The translations under genes were made by a program, and so were the position numbers. A stretch of DNA of 64,000 nucleotides from Verrucomicrobiota bacterium (lineage in GTDB: Bacteria > Verrucomicrobiota > Verrucomicrobiia > Limisphaerales > UBA8199): positions 28,177-92,176 of the forward strand of contig PSRM01000218.1 in the NCBI GenBank assembly GCA_003176045.1, in the 5' to 3' direction. Under the pieces are notes generated by a model. The model was not told where the DNA came from. It did not search any database and saw only the letters and a list, made by a program, of their open reading frames with translations. Below are positions 8,954-20,207 of the stretch, piece by piece; positions within the stretch are counted from its first letter, which is position 1, and every line of letters begins with the position of its first letter.

Positions 8954-10945
8954 ATGCCGCTGACCGCACCCAACCTGGATGATAGAAGCTATTCGGACAT
9001 AGTGGCTGAAGCCAAGACGCGCATTACGCGCTATACCCCGGAATGGACGAATTTCAACGAGAGCGATCCGGGCATCACGCTGTTGGAGTTATTCGCCTGG
9101 ATGACCGAGTTGCTGGCTTTTCGGCTCAATCAGGTGCCCGACCTGAACTATATCAAGTTCCTTCAACTTCTGGGCATTGAGCGCCAGGCAGCCAAACCGG
9201 CTCGGGCAGCCGTAACCTTCGAGGTGGCGCGGTCCGATTTGCCCAGCGTCAGCGTGCCGAAGGGCACCCAGGTTGCCGCCAGTGGCGCGGATGGCCAACC
9301 GATCGTGTTCGAGACCGATAAGGCATTCTTCGCCATCGGGGCAAAGCTCGCCGAGATCCAGACTTTCGATGGTACCGCCTACATGATACAGACAAAGAAA
9401 AACGCCGCGGCTGGCCAATCTTTTTATCCTTTTGGCCAGAAGCCCCGTCCCGGCAGCGCGTTGTTGCTGGGATTTGATTCTCCGGCCTTTCCAGAGGATC
9501 AGATTGATCTTGCTGTGAACCTGTTCCAGCAAGTTCTGAACGCTCCGGTGCTGAAATCGGGCGCGGCAATCCCGCCTCCAGCTGCGCTGGCGTGGGAATA
9601 CTGGGATGGCAGCGAGTGGTCCACTCTGACCGTTGCGCAAGATGGAACACGAGCGTTTTCGCAAGATGGCTACATCTCATTCAAGGGTCCCGGCAAAAAT
9701 GTTGTCAGCGCTCAACAAGGAGTGGTCCAGGCGCCTTATTACTGGTTTCGAGCCCGACTCGTAACGGCCAGCTATGAATTGACACCGAGCATCGCGGCAA
9801 TCCGCACAAATACAACCGATGTTACTCAAGCGATCACCTTTAGTGACGAAATACTCGGCGGCAGCGACGGCAGTCCCAACCAAACATTCACCGTCAGTAA
9901 TACACCAGTCGTGGCACTGCATCCTCCCTTGAAGGCGTCGGTACCGGGCGGTTCGCACGTGATGGTGACGGATTTGCAGTTGGAGATAGATGAGGGCAAC
10001 GGCTTTGTTCTTTGGCGGCAGGTGGACGACTTTTTCAGCTCTGGCCCCGATGATAGGGTATTCACGTTCGATCGGAACACGGGCGTAGTCACTACCGGTT
10101 CGGGCGAGTATGGCCGGATTCCCTTAGCCAACCCGGCGAACCCCACTGGCAATGTTGTCGCGCGAATGTATCGCTCCGGCGGTGGGAGCCAGGGGAACGT
10201 GCCCGCAAACTCGATTACCCAACTGCTCACCACAGTGCCTTCAATCAATTCCGCAAAGAATTATAATGCGGCAACCGGCGGGACGGACGAGGAATCGGTC
10301 GTTGATGCTAAGCTCCGGGCGCCCGCGGCGCTCAAGAGCAAGGAACGAGCCGTAACCGAGGATGATTTTGTCTACCTTGCGAAACAGGCGCCGGGAGCGA
10401 ATGTAAAACGAGCGTTGGCTCTGCCGCTCTCTCATCCGGACTATCCGAGCGCGCAAGTTCCAGGCGTTGTCACTGTGGTGGTAGTTCCGAATTCACAAGA
10501 CGCTCCCCCTACCCCTAACCAGACCACATTGAAAGCAGTCTGTGCCTATCTCGATGCGCATCGCCTGTTAACTAGCGAATTGTTCGTGAAAGGCCCCGTT
10601 TACCGGAAGATCAAAGTGGCGGTACAGATCATCGTCCAGGCTGGCGCCGATCTTGCGACCGTCCAGATCGCCGTGCAATCCATTCTCCAGAGCTTCTTAG
10701 ACCCATTGAGCGGCGGCAACGAAGGCACTGGCTGGCCTTTCGGCGGGGAAATCTATTATTCGGATGTTTATCGAAAAATAATCACGGTAGAGGAAGTCGA
10801 CCGCATTGCTGATAACCAGTTGTTGTTTTATCTAGATAATCAACTGCAGCAGTTCTGTCGCGATGTCCCAATCAATCCCGGCGAGTTGCTCTACAACGAT
10901 CCCGAGGGCCACACGGTGACTGTCTCCTACGAGAGCTCGTCTTGA
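8954..10945 (+). CDS. Baseplate J / gp6-like protein
   Basis: LDDRSYSDIVAEAKTRITRYTPEWTNFNESDPGITLLELFAWMTELLAFRLNQVPD. Confidence 0.93.
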   Translation: MPLTAPNLDDRSYSDIVAEAKTRITRYTPEWTNFNESDPGITLLELFAWMTELLAFRLNQVPDLNYIKFLQLLGIERQAAKPARAAVTFEVARSDLPSVSVPKGTQVAASGADGQPIVFETDKAFFAIGAKLAEIQTFDGTAYMIQTKKNAAAGQSFYPFGQKPRPGSALLLGFDSPAFPEDQIDLAVNLFQQVLNAPVLKSGAAIPPPAALAWEYWDGSEWSTLTVAQDGTRAFSQDGYISFKGPGKNVVSAQQGVVQAPYYWFRARLVTASYELTPSIAAIRTNTTDVTQAITFSDEILGGSDGSPNQTFTVSNTPVVALHPPLKASVPGGSHVMVTDLQLEIDEGNGFVLWRQVDDFFSSGPDDRVFTFDRNTGVVTTGSGEYGRIPLANPANPTGNVVARMYRSGGGSQGNVPANSITQLLTTVPSINSAKNYNAATGGTDEESVVDAKLRAPAALKSKERAVTEDDFVYLAKQAPGANVKRALALPLSHPDYPSAQVPGVVTVVVVPNSQDAPPTPNQTTLKAVCAYLDAHRLLTSELFVKGPVYRKIKVAVQIIVQAGADLATVQIAVQSILQSFLDPLSGGNEGTGWPFGGEIYYSDVYRKIITVEEVDRIADNQLLFYLDNQLQQFCRDVPINPGELLYNDPEGHTVTVSYESSS

Positions 10946-10952
10946 AGGTCTC

Positions 10953-13181
10953 ATGAGCGATCGAACACCACATTATCTACTGAATGGCCTTGCCGGTTGG
11001 CGCGCAGCGTTCCTGGACAACACGGTCCTCGCGCGAAGCGGGACCTGCTTGGCGCTGCTTTCGATGCCGGGTGCTCTGCGGCCACTGACAGACGCCGCCG
11101 GAAGTTTTGGCGGGCTCCAAGCTGCAATCGGTGTGGCGCTGGATCGCCAAGACCGGGTTTATATTTTGGATGGAAAGGCTTGCGTCATCAAACGCTTTGA
11201 CCCGTGTCACTCGCAATTCGTAACGTTGCCGTGCGTTGGTGGAACGGGTTCCCAACCTCGGCAGTTTTCAGGCCCTCGTGGGTTAGCGATCTCCTGTTCA
11301 GACGACATCTATGTCGCCGATACTGGCAATCGGCGAATTCAAATTTTCTCGATAAGGGGCTTGGCTCTTCGCTGCATTTGGGAACCGCTCCACGTGACGC
11401 TAGGCGCGAGCGGAGTTGCGGTACGAAAAGCGCTCCCGATTAAACAAGCATTGCCTTCGGGCACTGATTGTCAGGCGACTATTACTTGGCCCACCGGAAC
11501 ATGGCAACCATGGGATGTGGTCATTTCGCGGTGTAACCGAGTTTACATCTCGGATTATGCGAACGGATTGATACATGCCTTCGATGCGAACGGTTGCTGG
11601 CAGGCCGCCTTTACGGGCGTCGGCCCAGCTTTGCCTCAACTGGTCAAGCCCACCCGTCTGGGACTCGATAGCGAGGGAAGAATTTATATCGTTCAGGAAA
11701 ATCAAAGCTACATCGTTGTCCTCGACGCCGACGGCAATTTTGCGGGAAAGGTGGATAAGCCGGATCAGATTGCCGGCCATTTTTGCCCGACAGCGGTTGC
11801 CGTTGATGTGAATGGGGATCTCTGCCTCAGCGACTGTGTAACGCGCCGGACTTATTTTTATCAACCTGCCGGTGAGGGGCGTTGGTGTCCGTTTCGGTGT
11901 TGCGGTTCCAGCGGCATCTTTGCCGCGGCGCTGATGTTCGACCGGTCCGGCCATCCGCTCTATGCGGACGGCGGACAACGTGTTTGCCAGCTTGTTCCAC
12001 CCGCGGTTTACCAAACGAAAGGAACCTACTATTCCGAGGCTCTCGATAGCAAAACCTATCGAAGTGTTTGGCACCGGGTGACTCTTGCAGGCCGGGTGCC
12101 GCCTGGAACCGCAGTAAAAGTGGATACCTTTACGGCCGAATCGCTGAAACCGATTGATGAAATCCAAAGCCTGGATGAAAGCCGTTGGGGAACGAACCAG
12201 ATCGCAACGAACATGCCCAACGGCAAATGGGATTGTTTGGTCTTGAGTACGCCGGGCCGTTATTTGTGGTTGCGGTTGACCCTTTCGGGAGATGGATCGG
12301 CCACGCCCGCGCTGGAGCAGGCCAAAGTCTATTATCCGCGCGCGTCCACCCTGCAGTATATGCCTGCGGTTTACCGGCAGGACCCTGCACAGGGGGATTT
12401 CCTGGATCGATTTCTTTCTCTTTTCGATACGATTCGGAACCACACGTCTGAGCAAATAACTGACGTGGCGAAGTATTTCGATCCGAAGGCCACGCCCGCA
12501 ACCAGGAGCCACGATTTTCTCTCCTGGCTAGCCGGTTGGCTGGGATTGAGCTTGCGCAGCAACTGGCCCATCGCCAGACGCCGTGAGCTGGTGCGGCAGG
12601 CGCACCGTTTATATGCATTGCGAGGTACACGTGAGGGGATGTGCCTGCATATCGAGCTTTATGCCGGGCTGCGCCCGCGGATTCTCGAGCAATTCCGACT
12701 GAGGCGCTGGCTGGTGGTAAACCACTCCAGGCTCGGAGATTGCACGACGGTATTTGGGAAAAGCATCATGAATCGGTTGCAAATCGGCTTGAATTCCCGA
12801 ATCGGCTCATTCGAGTTGCTGGATCATGGCGACCCCAACCTTGATTTTTTCAACGCCTACGCTTATCAATTCCTGGTCGTGCTGCCGCGCTGGCCTGGTG
12901 CTACGGAAGGCGATCGCCAGGCCTTGCAGCAAATCATCGACCTAGCCAAACCGGCCTTTACCCTCGGCCGCTTGGAATTTCAAAAACCGCGCTTCCGCGT
13001 GGGCATCCAAGGCTTTCTTGGTGTGGACACCGTAATTTCCCGCTATCCCAGCGGAGTGATCGAGGGCCAGGGCTCGCTCGGCTACGACACGGTCCTTGGG
13101 TCGCCTGGGCAAGCGCCGGCGCAAAAACCCCTACGCATCGGCCGCGATTCGCGCCTGGGCCAAAATGCGATTCTGAACTGA
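10953..13181 (+). CDS. Tail protein I-like (Tail_P2_I) fused to N-terminal NHL/beta-propeller-like repeats
   Basis: N-terminal repeats (GPRGLAISCSDDIYVADTGNRRIQIFS; KPTRLGLDSEGRIYIVQE); C-terminal YMPAVYRQDP...FLDRFLSLFDTI...FLSWLAGWLGL...LRGTREGMCLHIELYAG. Confidence 0.87.
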   Translation: MSDRTPHYLLNGLAGWRAAFLDNTVLARSGTCLALLSMPGALRPLTDAAGSFGGLQAAIGVALDRQDRVYILDGKACVIKRFDPCHSQFVTLPCVGGTGSQPRQFSGPRGLAISCSDDIYVADTGNRRIQIFSIRGLALRCIWEPLHVTLGASGVAVRKALPIKQALPSGTDCQATITWPTGTWQPWDVVISRCNRVYISDYANGLIHAFDANGCWQAAFTGVGPALPQLVKPTRLGLDSEGRIYIVQENQSYIVVLDADGNFAGKVDKPDQIAGHFCPTAVAVDVNGDLCLSDCVTRRTYFYQPAGEGRWCPFRCCGSSGIFAAALMFDRSGHPLYADGGQRVCQLVPPAVYQTKGTYYSEALDSKTYRSVWHRVTLAGRVPPGTAVKVDTFTAESLKPIDEIQSLDESRWGTNQIATNMPNGKWDCLVLSTPGRYLWLRLTLSGDGSATPALEQAKVYYPRASTLQYMPAVYRQDPAQGDFLDRFLSLFDTIRNHTSEQITDVAKYFDPKATPATRSHDFLSWLAGWLGLSLRSNWPIARRRELVRQAHRLYALRGTREGMCLHIELYAGLRPRILEQFRLRRWLVVNHSRLGDCTTVFGKSIMNRLQIGLNSRIGSFELLDHGDPNLDFFNAYAYQFLVVLPRWPGATEGDRQALQQIIDLAKPAFTLGRLEFQKPRFRVGIQGFLGVDTVISRYPSGVIEGQGSLGYDTVLGSPGQAPAQKPLRIGRDSRLGQNAILN

Positions 13182-13197
13182 AAAACGGAGTTGAACC

Positions 13198-15708
13198 ATG
13201 GCAAACTGCAACTGCAACAACCTCCCCGTCGCCGCCAAACCAGGCTGTGTTGAGTGCGACATCAACCAGTTGGCGCGGAATAACTATTTCACCGGCAAAT
13301 TGCTCGTCGAGCGGGATTTCACTGATGAGCAGCGGTACATGTTGGGAAAACTACGCCGACACAATCAGCGTTTGCATGGCTGGGGAGCGGTGTGCGGATT
13401 GAAGGTCAAAGAGCATCCCAATCCCGCGTGTCAGAATCAATATGTGGTTATCGAACCCGGCTATGCCATTGATTGTTGCGGTCGTGAGATATTGCTTTTG
13501 TGCGAAGACTACTTCGATTTCCGCTCTCAATTTCTAGCCAGTTGGCAGAAGCAGAATGGGCCCAATTCACAGCCGGACACCAACACGCACAAAATTCAAA
13601 TTTGCATTTCCTACAAGGAGTGTGCGACGGAAGAGGTTCCGGCGCTCTTTGACGAGTGCAGTTGCGAAGCCTCCTCATGCCAGCCCAACCGTATCCTGGA
13701 AAGCTGCCAATTCGACGTACTGGTCGATCCAGCTCCTTCGAGCGTGAATCCGCCGGGGGTGAAGCTAGATTGGAGTTGCACCATCGGGCTGGCCAACGCG
13801 GTGCGGGTTGTGACCAGTTTGGATCGCACACAAATCTTCGTGCTTACCTCCGTCCCGACAGGTCCAGCCACCATCTACGCAATCAGCACCGCCAATCAAT
13901 CTATCACCGCGTCGCAAGGCTTTTCCAATGACGTGGGGCTGGATGTGACAGTTTCCCCCGAAGGCGATTGGGTATATGTGGCTTTGCAATCCACCACTGC
14001 TGGCCAACCGCCCCGTATTGTGGTTCTTAAGGGTTCTGATTTGTCAACTGTAACCACCCTCCCCTCGGTTGGGTCGAACGGCGATACTGTCCGCCTGGCT
14101 ACTTTGCCGGGAGAGGACAAATCCTTGCTCGCGGTCACTTCAAGTGGCGCGCAAGCCCTGTACTGGGCCGACGCTACCGCGCCCATTCCATCCCCCCCCC
14201 AAAGCATCAAAGTGGGAAACAACCCGGTTGATATCGCCGTGGGTGACGATAGTCATTATGCCTACGTGGCGAACGCGGGGGATCCATCGGTTTCCGTAAT
14301 CGATCTCACAACCTTCACTGTTACGACCTTGAAGGCGCCTTTCATAGGCGCATCAATATCCGCCTTAGCTGTCGCGACGAACATCAATGGAGATATTTTG
14401 GCAGCCCTGGATGGCGGAAAAAAACTCTACTTGATAAGCGTTCCAGCCGCAGGGGGCCCCGCCTTAGCAACATCTATTGGAAACTCGGCCAGCAACCCTG
14501 TCACGCTGCAATATCAAGGACTTGATGTGCAGATCAGTCCGGGTGGCCAGTGGATTTATGTTCTGGAACATGATACCGGCGCCTCTCCTCCCGCCTACAT
14601 CCAAACAGTGGATGAGCACGCGGTTGAGCTGAATTCTCCGAATAGCGCTGGCGCATTTATTCCCGTCGGATTCGGCGCCGTGGACCTCACGCTTTCGGCC
14701 GATGGTAGCTACCTGTACGTTCCCTACAGCCAAGGTAGCACGCAAAACGTTCCCGGCGCTACCGCCGTCATCAAAGTGCAATCGGCCAATTGCCCTGACC
14801 TTTTCTCGCAATCAATCGAGTGCTGCCCGGATTGCGAGCAGGGGAACTGCATCGTACTGGCCACCATCCAGGGCTACAAATATGGCGACTCCATCACTGA
14901 TCCGGTCGCAGGTACCCCACCGGGTAACGATCAGATTGATAACCTGACCGATCGCCATCTCCTGGTGAGCACCGAGCTGCTCACAGAAGTTGTTCAATGC
15001 ATTCTTGAGCAGGGCAACGGCTCCGGTAAGGTCGGTCCTCAGGGGCCGCCAGGGCCTCCGGGTCCGGCTGGTCAGACCGGCCCACAGGGTCAGATTGGGA
15101 GCACAGGCCCCGCGGGGCCTCAGGGAAACAACGGGGCAACAGGGCCCGCCGGTCCAGGATTAGAAACAGGCTTGACTCGGATTAATGCGCTGAGTTGGGT
15201 CCATGCGGACCCGACTCCCCAAGGACTTCTGCAGATAACGGACGGAGCTACGAAATCTCCTGCTCTGGTCATTGCATTCACAGCGCCAGTTCAGGCAACC
15301 AGCATGGATTACAATGTTTTTAACATGTCTGTTTTGAGTCTTGTACAAACCGGACCCTTTCCGGCGTGGGTCGAATACTTTGTGCCTGGCGCAATTAAGC
15401 CTGTGACGATCAATACGCTCATGGGCCATCGAGTGACTGCCGCGACCGTTTCCACGGGAGCGACCGCGCAAGGGCTTGCTTTCATTCCGAGTATTCCTCC
15501 CGAGAGATTGGTGCTTAAGGAAGCCAGAGTTCGCGTGTATTTTAGAGGAGATTTTGTACTGGATAAGAATAACAGGGCAGTCAGTTGCGAATTTGTCCGG
15601 GCCCAATTTCCACCCAATCCAGCCCAATTCCCCACTGGCGCACTTCCCGCGGGTCAGGATCTCGGGTTTGAGGGCGGGCTGTTTTTCAGTTGGTTTACAG
15701 GTGCTTAG
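13198..15708 (+). CDS. eCIS fibre-like protein A: shared N-terminal domain, YVTN-like beta-propeller, collagen-like triplets, C-terminal domain
   Basis: [60 protein letters not shown] propeller blade; [19 protein letters not shown] triplets. Confidence 0.7.
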   Translation: MANCNCNNLPVAAKPGCVECDINQLARNNYFTGKLLVERDFTDEQRYMLGKLRRHNQRLHGWGAVCGLKVKEHPNPACQNQYVVIEPGYAIDCCGREILLLCEDYFDFRSQFLASWQKQNGPNSQPDTNTHKIQICISYKECATEEVPALFDECSCEASSCQPNRILESCQFDVLVDPAPSSVNPPGVKLDWSCTIGLANAVRVVTSLDRTQIFVLTSVPTGPATIYAISTANQSITASQGFSNDVGLDVTVSPEGDWVYVALQSTTAGQPPRIVVLKGSDLSTVTTLPSVGSNGDTVRLATLPGEDKSLLAVTSSGAQALYWADATAPIPSPPQSIKVGNNPVDIAVGDDSHYAYVANAGDPSVSVIDLTTFTVTTLKAPFIGASISALAVATNINGDILAALDGGKKLYLISVPAAGGPALATSIGNSASNPVTLQYQGLDVQISPGGQWIYVLEHDTGASPPAYIQTVDEHAVELNSPNSAGAFIPVGFGAVDLTLSADGSYLYVPYSQGSTQNVPGATAVIKVQSANCPDLFSQSIECCPDCEQGNCIVLATIQGYKYGDSITDPVAGTPPGNDQIDNLTDRHLLVSTELLTEVVQCILEQGNGSGKVGPQGPPGPPGPAGQTGPQGQIGSTGPAGPQGNNGATGPAGPGLETGLTRINALSWVHADPTPQGLLQITDGATKSPALVIAFTAPVQATSMDYNVFNMSVLSLVQTGPFPAWVEYFVPGAIKPVTINTLMGHRVTAATVSTGATAQGLAFIPSIPPERLVLKEARVRVYFRGDFVLDKNNRAVSCEFVRAQFPPNPAQFPTGALPAGQDLGFEGGLFFSWFTGA
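15034..15159 (+). repeat. Collagen-like Gly-X-Y coding repeat
   Basis: Encodes [42 protein letters not shown] inside the 13198-15708 CDS. Confidence 0.95.
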
Positions 15709-15744
15709 TTGGGAATCACATAATTAATCAATAACTGAAGTCCT

Positions 15745-17562
15745 ATGCCTAATACTCCACTAGCTTACACGATGGTGCCACCGCAGCGGACCTTTAATCC
15801 TCCAACCACGACCCTCGCCGATCCCGCTTGCTGTTGCCCTGCTTGCGCAGGTTTGGAATGTCTCGACCGCACGCGCTTCTTCGCCGGGCAGTTGCTCACC
15901 GAGGCGGACCTGAATAATGAACAATCTTATCTGCTCGCGAAAAACCGGCTCCATAACCGCTACCTGCATGGTTGGGGTGTGGTATGCGGTCTGCAAGTGG
16001 TCTGCAGCGAGTGCGAAGGCTGGGTCACCGTGAAACCAGGTTATGCCATTGATCCCTGCGGCAATGACATCATCGTATGTCAGGAGCAATCATTCAACTT
16101 GTGCAAGGCAATTCAGGAATGTTGCACGCCCGCCAAAACCTCGAATTGCTCGCCTTTACGCTATACACCTTCACCGACCTGCCAGGATCAAACACAAACA
16201 TGGTGCATCACCATCCAATACCAGGAGCAACCCGGGCGAAAAATTACACCGCTCCAGAATGCGCCAAGCCGCCAAACGAACGCCGATTGCGCGCCGAAAG
16301 GAAAAAACAACGGCGGCAACGGCGGCAATTGCGGTTGTGCCCCCGTTTCGTGCGGATGTCCTCAGCTGCCAACGACCGCGGCGAAACCTTTGCCTTCAGG
16401 CGCTTGCGAGCCCACTCGCATCATCGAAGGCTTTAAGCTTGGGATTATGTGCGATCCGCCCGCCCAGGAGGAAGGCCCGGTGCCCGGCAGCGGAAGATAT
16501 CAGTTGGAACAGTGTCTTGCCGGATTGAAGCAACTCATCAGTCAAAACCCATACCCCTCCGGCATCGCGAACACCAATCCGCGTCCCAGTTACCAGCAGG
16601 CTTATCAAGCCATCTGTAATTATCGTCAAATGGTGCTGAATGCGCTCTCGTCATCGTTTGTCACTCATTGCCAGTTGGAAATTCAACTGGCGGGCATTTC
16701 CATTCCGCCGCCACCCAATGACGGTTCCACCGGAGACCCAACCCAGTTACAAACCGCCCTTAATGCTATAATAGTCGTAATCGTCATAGCGGCACGGGAT
16801 TGCATCTGCACTTCTCTTTTACCCGCTTGTGCTCCAGATCCGTGCGACAACCGGCTCATTTTGGCGTGCGTGACTGTCCAGGATTGCCAGATCATCAACA
16901 TTTGTCATTTCGGCGTAGGCCGCCGGCAAGTTATTACCTTTCCAGTATTGGAGTATTGGCTTTCGCTGATCGGCTTTGACATTATCTGGAGCGATTTGGG
17001 CAAAATATTGGGGCTGCTCTGTTGTGGAGAATACAAGCAGGGAGACAGTTTTTATCCGAATTATTCTTATCGCGACAATCTGACCACAGCGGGAATCTCG
17101 CGCCCGGACATGATCAGCCGCATGGTGACGTCCATTGCCGCGAAAAGTCTTGGCGCGGGATTGGTGAACGCGGCTTCGACCACTCCGCGGGCCGTGGATT
17201 TGAGCATACTGGTTGGGCAAAATAAGGACGTTGTAATGCGCGCCCTGGCTGCCTATGGGATTGGCACGTCGAACTCGCTGCCAGCCGGAACAACAGCCGC
17301 GTCAACTGTCACCTTGAAGGATGTCTCGAGCGACTCGGCATGGAGCAATGTGACGCCCGAGTCCGGCGCACAATACGCTCCTGCCGCGTTCGAGATTTCC
17401 CAACCACTGACCGTCTTCTACAAAGGCGATTTGGTGGTCGGATTCGACGCGACAAATCCCACGGATATTCTTAACCATAAAATTGCCGACCTGCAACAGC
17501 AGGTCACTTCATTGTCAAAATTGGTAAACCAGTCCACCCCAGGTGGTCCCAAGGTTGGATGA
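15745..17562 (+). CDS. eCIS fibre-like protein B with the same N-terminal domain
   Basis: CLDRTRFFAGQLLTEADLNNEQSYLLAKNRLHNRYLHGWGVVCGLQV...KPGYAIDPCGNDIIV aligns to protein A. Confidence 0.6.
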   Translation: MPNTPLAYTMVPPQRTFNPPTTTLADPACCCPACAGLECLDRTRFFAGQLLTEADLNNEQSYLLAKNRLHNRYLHGWGVVCGLQVVCSECEGWVTVKPGYAIDPCGNDIIVCQEQSFNLCKAIQECCTPAKTSNCSPLRYTPSPTCQDQTQTWCITIQYQEQPGRKITPLQNAPSRQTNADCAPKGKNNGGNGGNCGCAPVSCGCPQLPTTAAKPLPSGACEPTRIIEGFKLGIMCDPPAQEEGPVPGSGRYQLEQCLAGLKQLISQNPYPSGIANTNPRPSYQQAYQAICNYRQMVLNALSSSFVTHCQLEIQLAGISIPPPPNDGSTGDPTQLQTALNAIIVVIVIAARDCICTSLLPACAPDPCDNRLILACVTVQDCQIINICHFGVGRRQVITFPVLEYWLSLIGFDIIWSDLGKILGLLCCGEYKQGDSFYPNYSYRDNLTTAGISRPDMISRMVTSIAAKSLGAGLVNAASTTPRAVDLSILVGQNKDVVMRALAAYGIGTSNSLPAGTTAASTVTLKDVSSDSAWSNVTPESGAQYAPAAFEISQPLTVFYKGDLVVGFDATNPTDILNHKIADLQQQVTSLSKLVNQSTPGGPKVG

Positions 17563-17601
17563 ATGAAATAATTCCCTAAGCGCCCGGGCGGCAGGAGGAG
17601 T

Positions 17602-19968
17602 ATGACGAATACGACAGATATCGAACGGCTTAATTACTACGAAGGCGAGTACCTCGGCGCGTTGGATTTCGCAGCCGAGCAAGAGTATCATCGGGACATG
17701 CGCCGCCGACATAATGTGGGCCAGCACACCTGGGGAATTGTCTCCGGCCTCGACATCGTGCAATTTCCCAATGGCGGGGCGGCTCCCAGCGGCAAGACTG
17801 CGGTTGACATCTACATCCGCCCCGGCATGGCGGTGGACGCTTTTGGCCGCGAAATCGTCGTGTTCAGCGCTGCACAACTGACCGACGACCTCTTCGCGCC
17901 ATACTACGATCCCAACCCTGGCGCCACACCGAAAACGATGTACGTCTGGGTCAAATACCAACAACAATTCTCCCAACCATCCACCGACTTTTGCGCCTCA
18001 CAAAGCACGGTAAACCCGTTCGGCCGCGTGCAGGAAAACTACCAATTGATCATTACGGCCACAGCTTCGCCATCACCTGACCCCGATGATCCAATAGTGG
18101 TAGATGGAACCAATCTGACTGTCCCACCTGAGCCATCCGTATCCTCACCTGCTCCCGCGCCTCCTACTCCTTCGCCTTCGGCGGCGAGCATCGTGCTCCC
18201 CTATGACGGCTCCGTCCCATACCAGGAATTTGCGACCGACGACACAACCGCGACGTGGCTTATACCACTGGGACAAGTTTCATGGGATCCCCACAGCGGA
18301 ACTCTGCTGCAAATCCCAGCCTCCTTGGCCAATTCGGGACGTCATTACGCAGGTAATGTGTCCGCGGCTATTTGTGCCCCGGAAGGCTCCTTAACAATCC
18401 AGGACCGCTTCGCTCCCACTCCTCTACCAACAGACTTAAGCGATCCACACTACAATGGCGTGGCCGTGGATCTGGAAGGAGCGCTGATCGTGAAACGGTT
18501 GATCACCGCTGAGCAAGGCGAGTACCTCTACGAGCATTACACTTTGCGGTTCATGGATAGCTCCGGGCACGATGGTGATACCCCACTTTGGATCGAGCGC
18601 AACAGTAATTCTACCGGCGGCGCTGACTTGCACATCCACATCGGCGACAACTCGGATCCCCAAAACAAGCCCCAGCGGCTGACTATCGGCTATGGTCCGG
18701 CGGACGGCAGTTCAGAAACGATTGTGATGGATGTTCGCGCCGACGGCAACGTTGACATTCCCAAGGGCGCTCTCAGTTTCGGCGCGCAAAAGGCCCAGTT
18801 GTTAAACCTTTCAGGCACTGGTTACGGAATCGGCGTGCAGACTGGGACGCTCTTTTCCCGGTCGGGGGCAAATTTTGCCTGGTATGTGGGGGGAACATAC
18901 AGCGCCAACAAAGGTGACCCGGGCGGTGGTCTTTTGGCCATGGGACTGGATTCGTTCGGAGACTTAAGCGTCAACGCTGCGTTGAATCTCGATCAAGCGA
19001 ACGTAAATAACGGCACCATTTCTCCAGGTCTAACCTTTGGAGCAGGCAGCGGCGAAGGCATCGCCTCCAACCGTCAAGGCAACCAAAACCAATACGGACT
19101 GGATTTCTACACCGGTTTTGCCAAGAGAATGAGCATCACACAATCGGGACTCGTGGGAATTGGAACCAGCAGTCCGGATTCACAACTCCATTTGACGGGT
19201 GGCGCCTGGGACCTGACCAATTCCGAAGGCGATCTGAAAATCGGCAATGCGGCGTTGCGGCTCAAATTTGGAGTCGCCTTAGGCGGAGCCGGCGCAGGTG
19301 ATGGCCGTATCCGCGCTGTCGGGGGAACCAACCGGCTGATGATTGGCGCTGGAACCAATGACACGCTCACGATTCAAAATGGCAATGTAGGAATAGGCAA
19401 TATTAACCCTGCCTTTGCTTTGGACGTGAACGGAAACGCGAATATTTCCGGCACCCTTTCCGCGGTTGTCTTATCTGCCACGGTCCTGACCGCCCCCTTC
19501 AAGCTGGGCTGTGTCGCAGACTTCTTTATTAATCGGGATGGCGGCTCAATTGAGCGGGGCGATGTTGTGGTGACGCACCCAAAACCTGCGGCAACTTACT
19601 ATGGCTTGGACGGAAGTATTCCGTTGGTTGAGGTGCAGCTTACTGACCAGACCCATGACTCACGCGTTTGCGGAATCGTGGAAGACGCAAACGTTGATGC
19701 CACCAAGCTGCAGGGCTTGGATGTGTCAAAGTTGGACGGCGCCAGGGTGGGCATGATGGTCACTCTCGGTGCTTACGCATATTGCAAGGTGGACGCTGAG
19801 GTTGCTCCGATTGCGCCCGGCGATCTGCTCGTGACGAGTTCTACCAAGGGGTATGCACAAAAATTCGACGCAGCCAAACGGCCAAGCCCAGGCGCAATTA
19901 TCGGCAAAGCTCTGGGCAGCCTGACATCGGGGAAAGGAAAGATTCCTATCTTCGTCTCTCATCAATGA
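17602..19968 (+). CDS. eCIS fibre/tailspike-like protein C with the same N-terminal domain
   Basis: IERLNYYEGEYLGALDFAAEQEYHRDMRRRHNVGQHTWGIVSGLDIV; repeated fibre motifs GIGTSSPDSQLHLTGG and GIGNINPAFALDVNGN. Confidence 0.7.
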   Translation: MTNTTDIERLNYYEGEYLGALDFAAEQEYHRDMRRRHNVGQHTWGIVSGLDIVQFPNGGAAPSGKTAVDIYIRPGMAVDAFGREIVVFSAAQLTDDLFAPYYDPNPGATPKTMYVWVKYQQQFSQPSTDFCASQSTVNPFGRVQENYQLIITATASPSPDPDDPIVVDGTNLTVPPEPSVSSPAPAPPTPSPSAASIVLPYDGSVPYQEFATDDTTATWLIPLGQVSWDPHSGTLLQIPASLANSGRHYAGNVSAAICAPEGSLTIQDRFAPTPLPTDLSDPHYNGVAVDLEGALIVKRLITAEQGEYLYEHYTLRFMDSSGHDGDTPLWIERNSNSTGGADLHIHIGDNSDPQNKPQRLTIGYGPADGSSETIVMDVRADGNVDIPKGALSFGAQKAQLLNLSGTGYGIGVQTGTLFSRSGANFAWYVGGTYSANKGDPGGGLLAMGLDSFGDLSVNAALNLDQANVNNGTISPGLTFGAGSGEGIASNRQGNQNQYGLDFYTGFAKRMSITQSGLVGIGTSSPDSQLHLTGGAWDLTNSEGDLKIGNAALRLKFGVALGGAGAGDGRIRAVGGTNRLMIGAGTNDTLTIQNGNVGIGNINPAFALDVNGNANISGTLSAVVLSATVLTAPFKLGCVADFFINRDGGSIERGDVVVTHPKPAATYYGLDGSIPLVEVQLTDQTHDSRVCGIVEDANVDATKLQGLDVSKLDGARVGMMVTLGAYAYCKVDAEVAPIAPGDLLVTSSTKGYAQKFDAAKRPSPGAIIGKALGSLTSGKGKIPIFVSHQ

Positions 19969-20012
19969 TTTTAACGCGCGATACTTCTGCAACCATAAGA
20001 AAGGTCACGACC

Positions 20013-20207
20013 ATGAAAGAACGACTGTCGCAACTTCGCACTGAACTGGAAAAGGGCCGCCAGCGGCTTGAGTTGCTCGATCGCGAGCGGCAGGAGGTCC
20101 GCGATACCATGCTGCGAATCAGCGGCGCCATTCGCGTGCTCGAAGAATTGATTGCTCAAAACGGCCAACCAGCCTCCGAACCGGAGTTGGTCGCCGCCAG
20201 TGCGTGA
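20013..20207 (+). CDS. Small coiled-coil protein
   Basis: MKERLSQLRTELEKGRQRLELLDRERQEVRDTMLRISGAIRVLEELIAQ; ATGs at 19965 and 20013; overlaps next ORF by 4 nt. Confidence 0.6.
   Translation: MKERLSQLRTELEKGRQRLELLDRERQEVRDTMLRISGAIRVLEELIAQNGQPASEPELVAASA

Noticed and set aside
15034-15159. CRISPR or DNA-level tandem repeat
   Set aside because: Repetition follows Gly-X-Y codons in frame within a CDS; no constant repeat with unique spacers. No CRISPR array was seen elsewhere.
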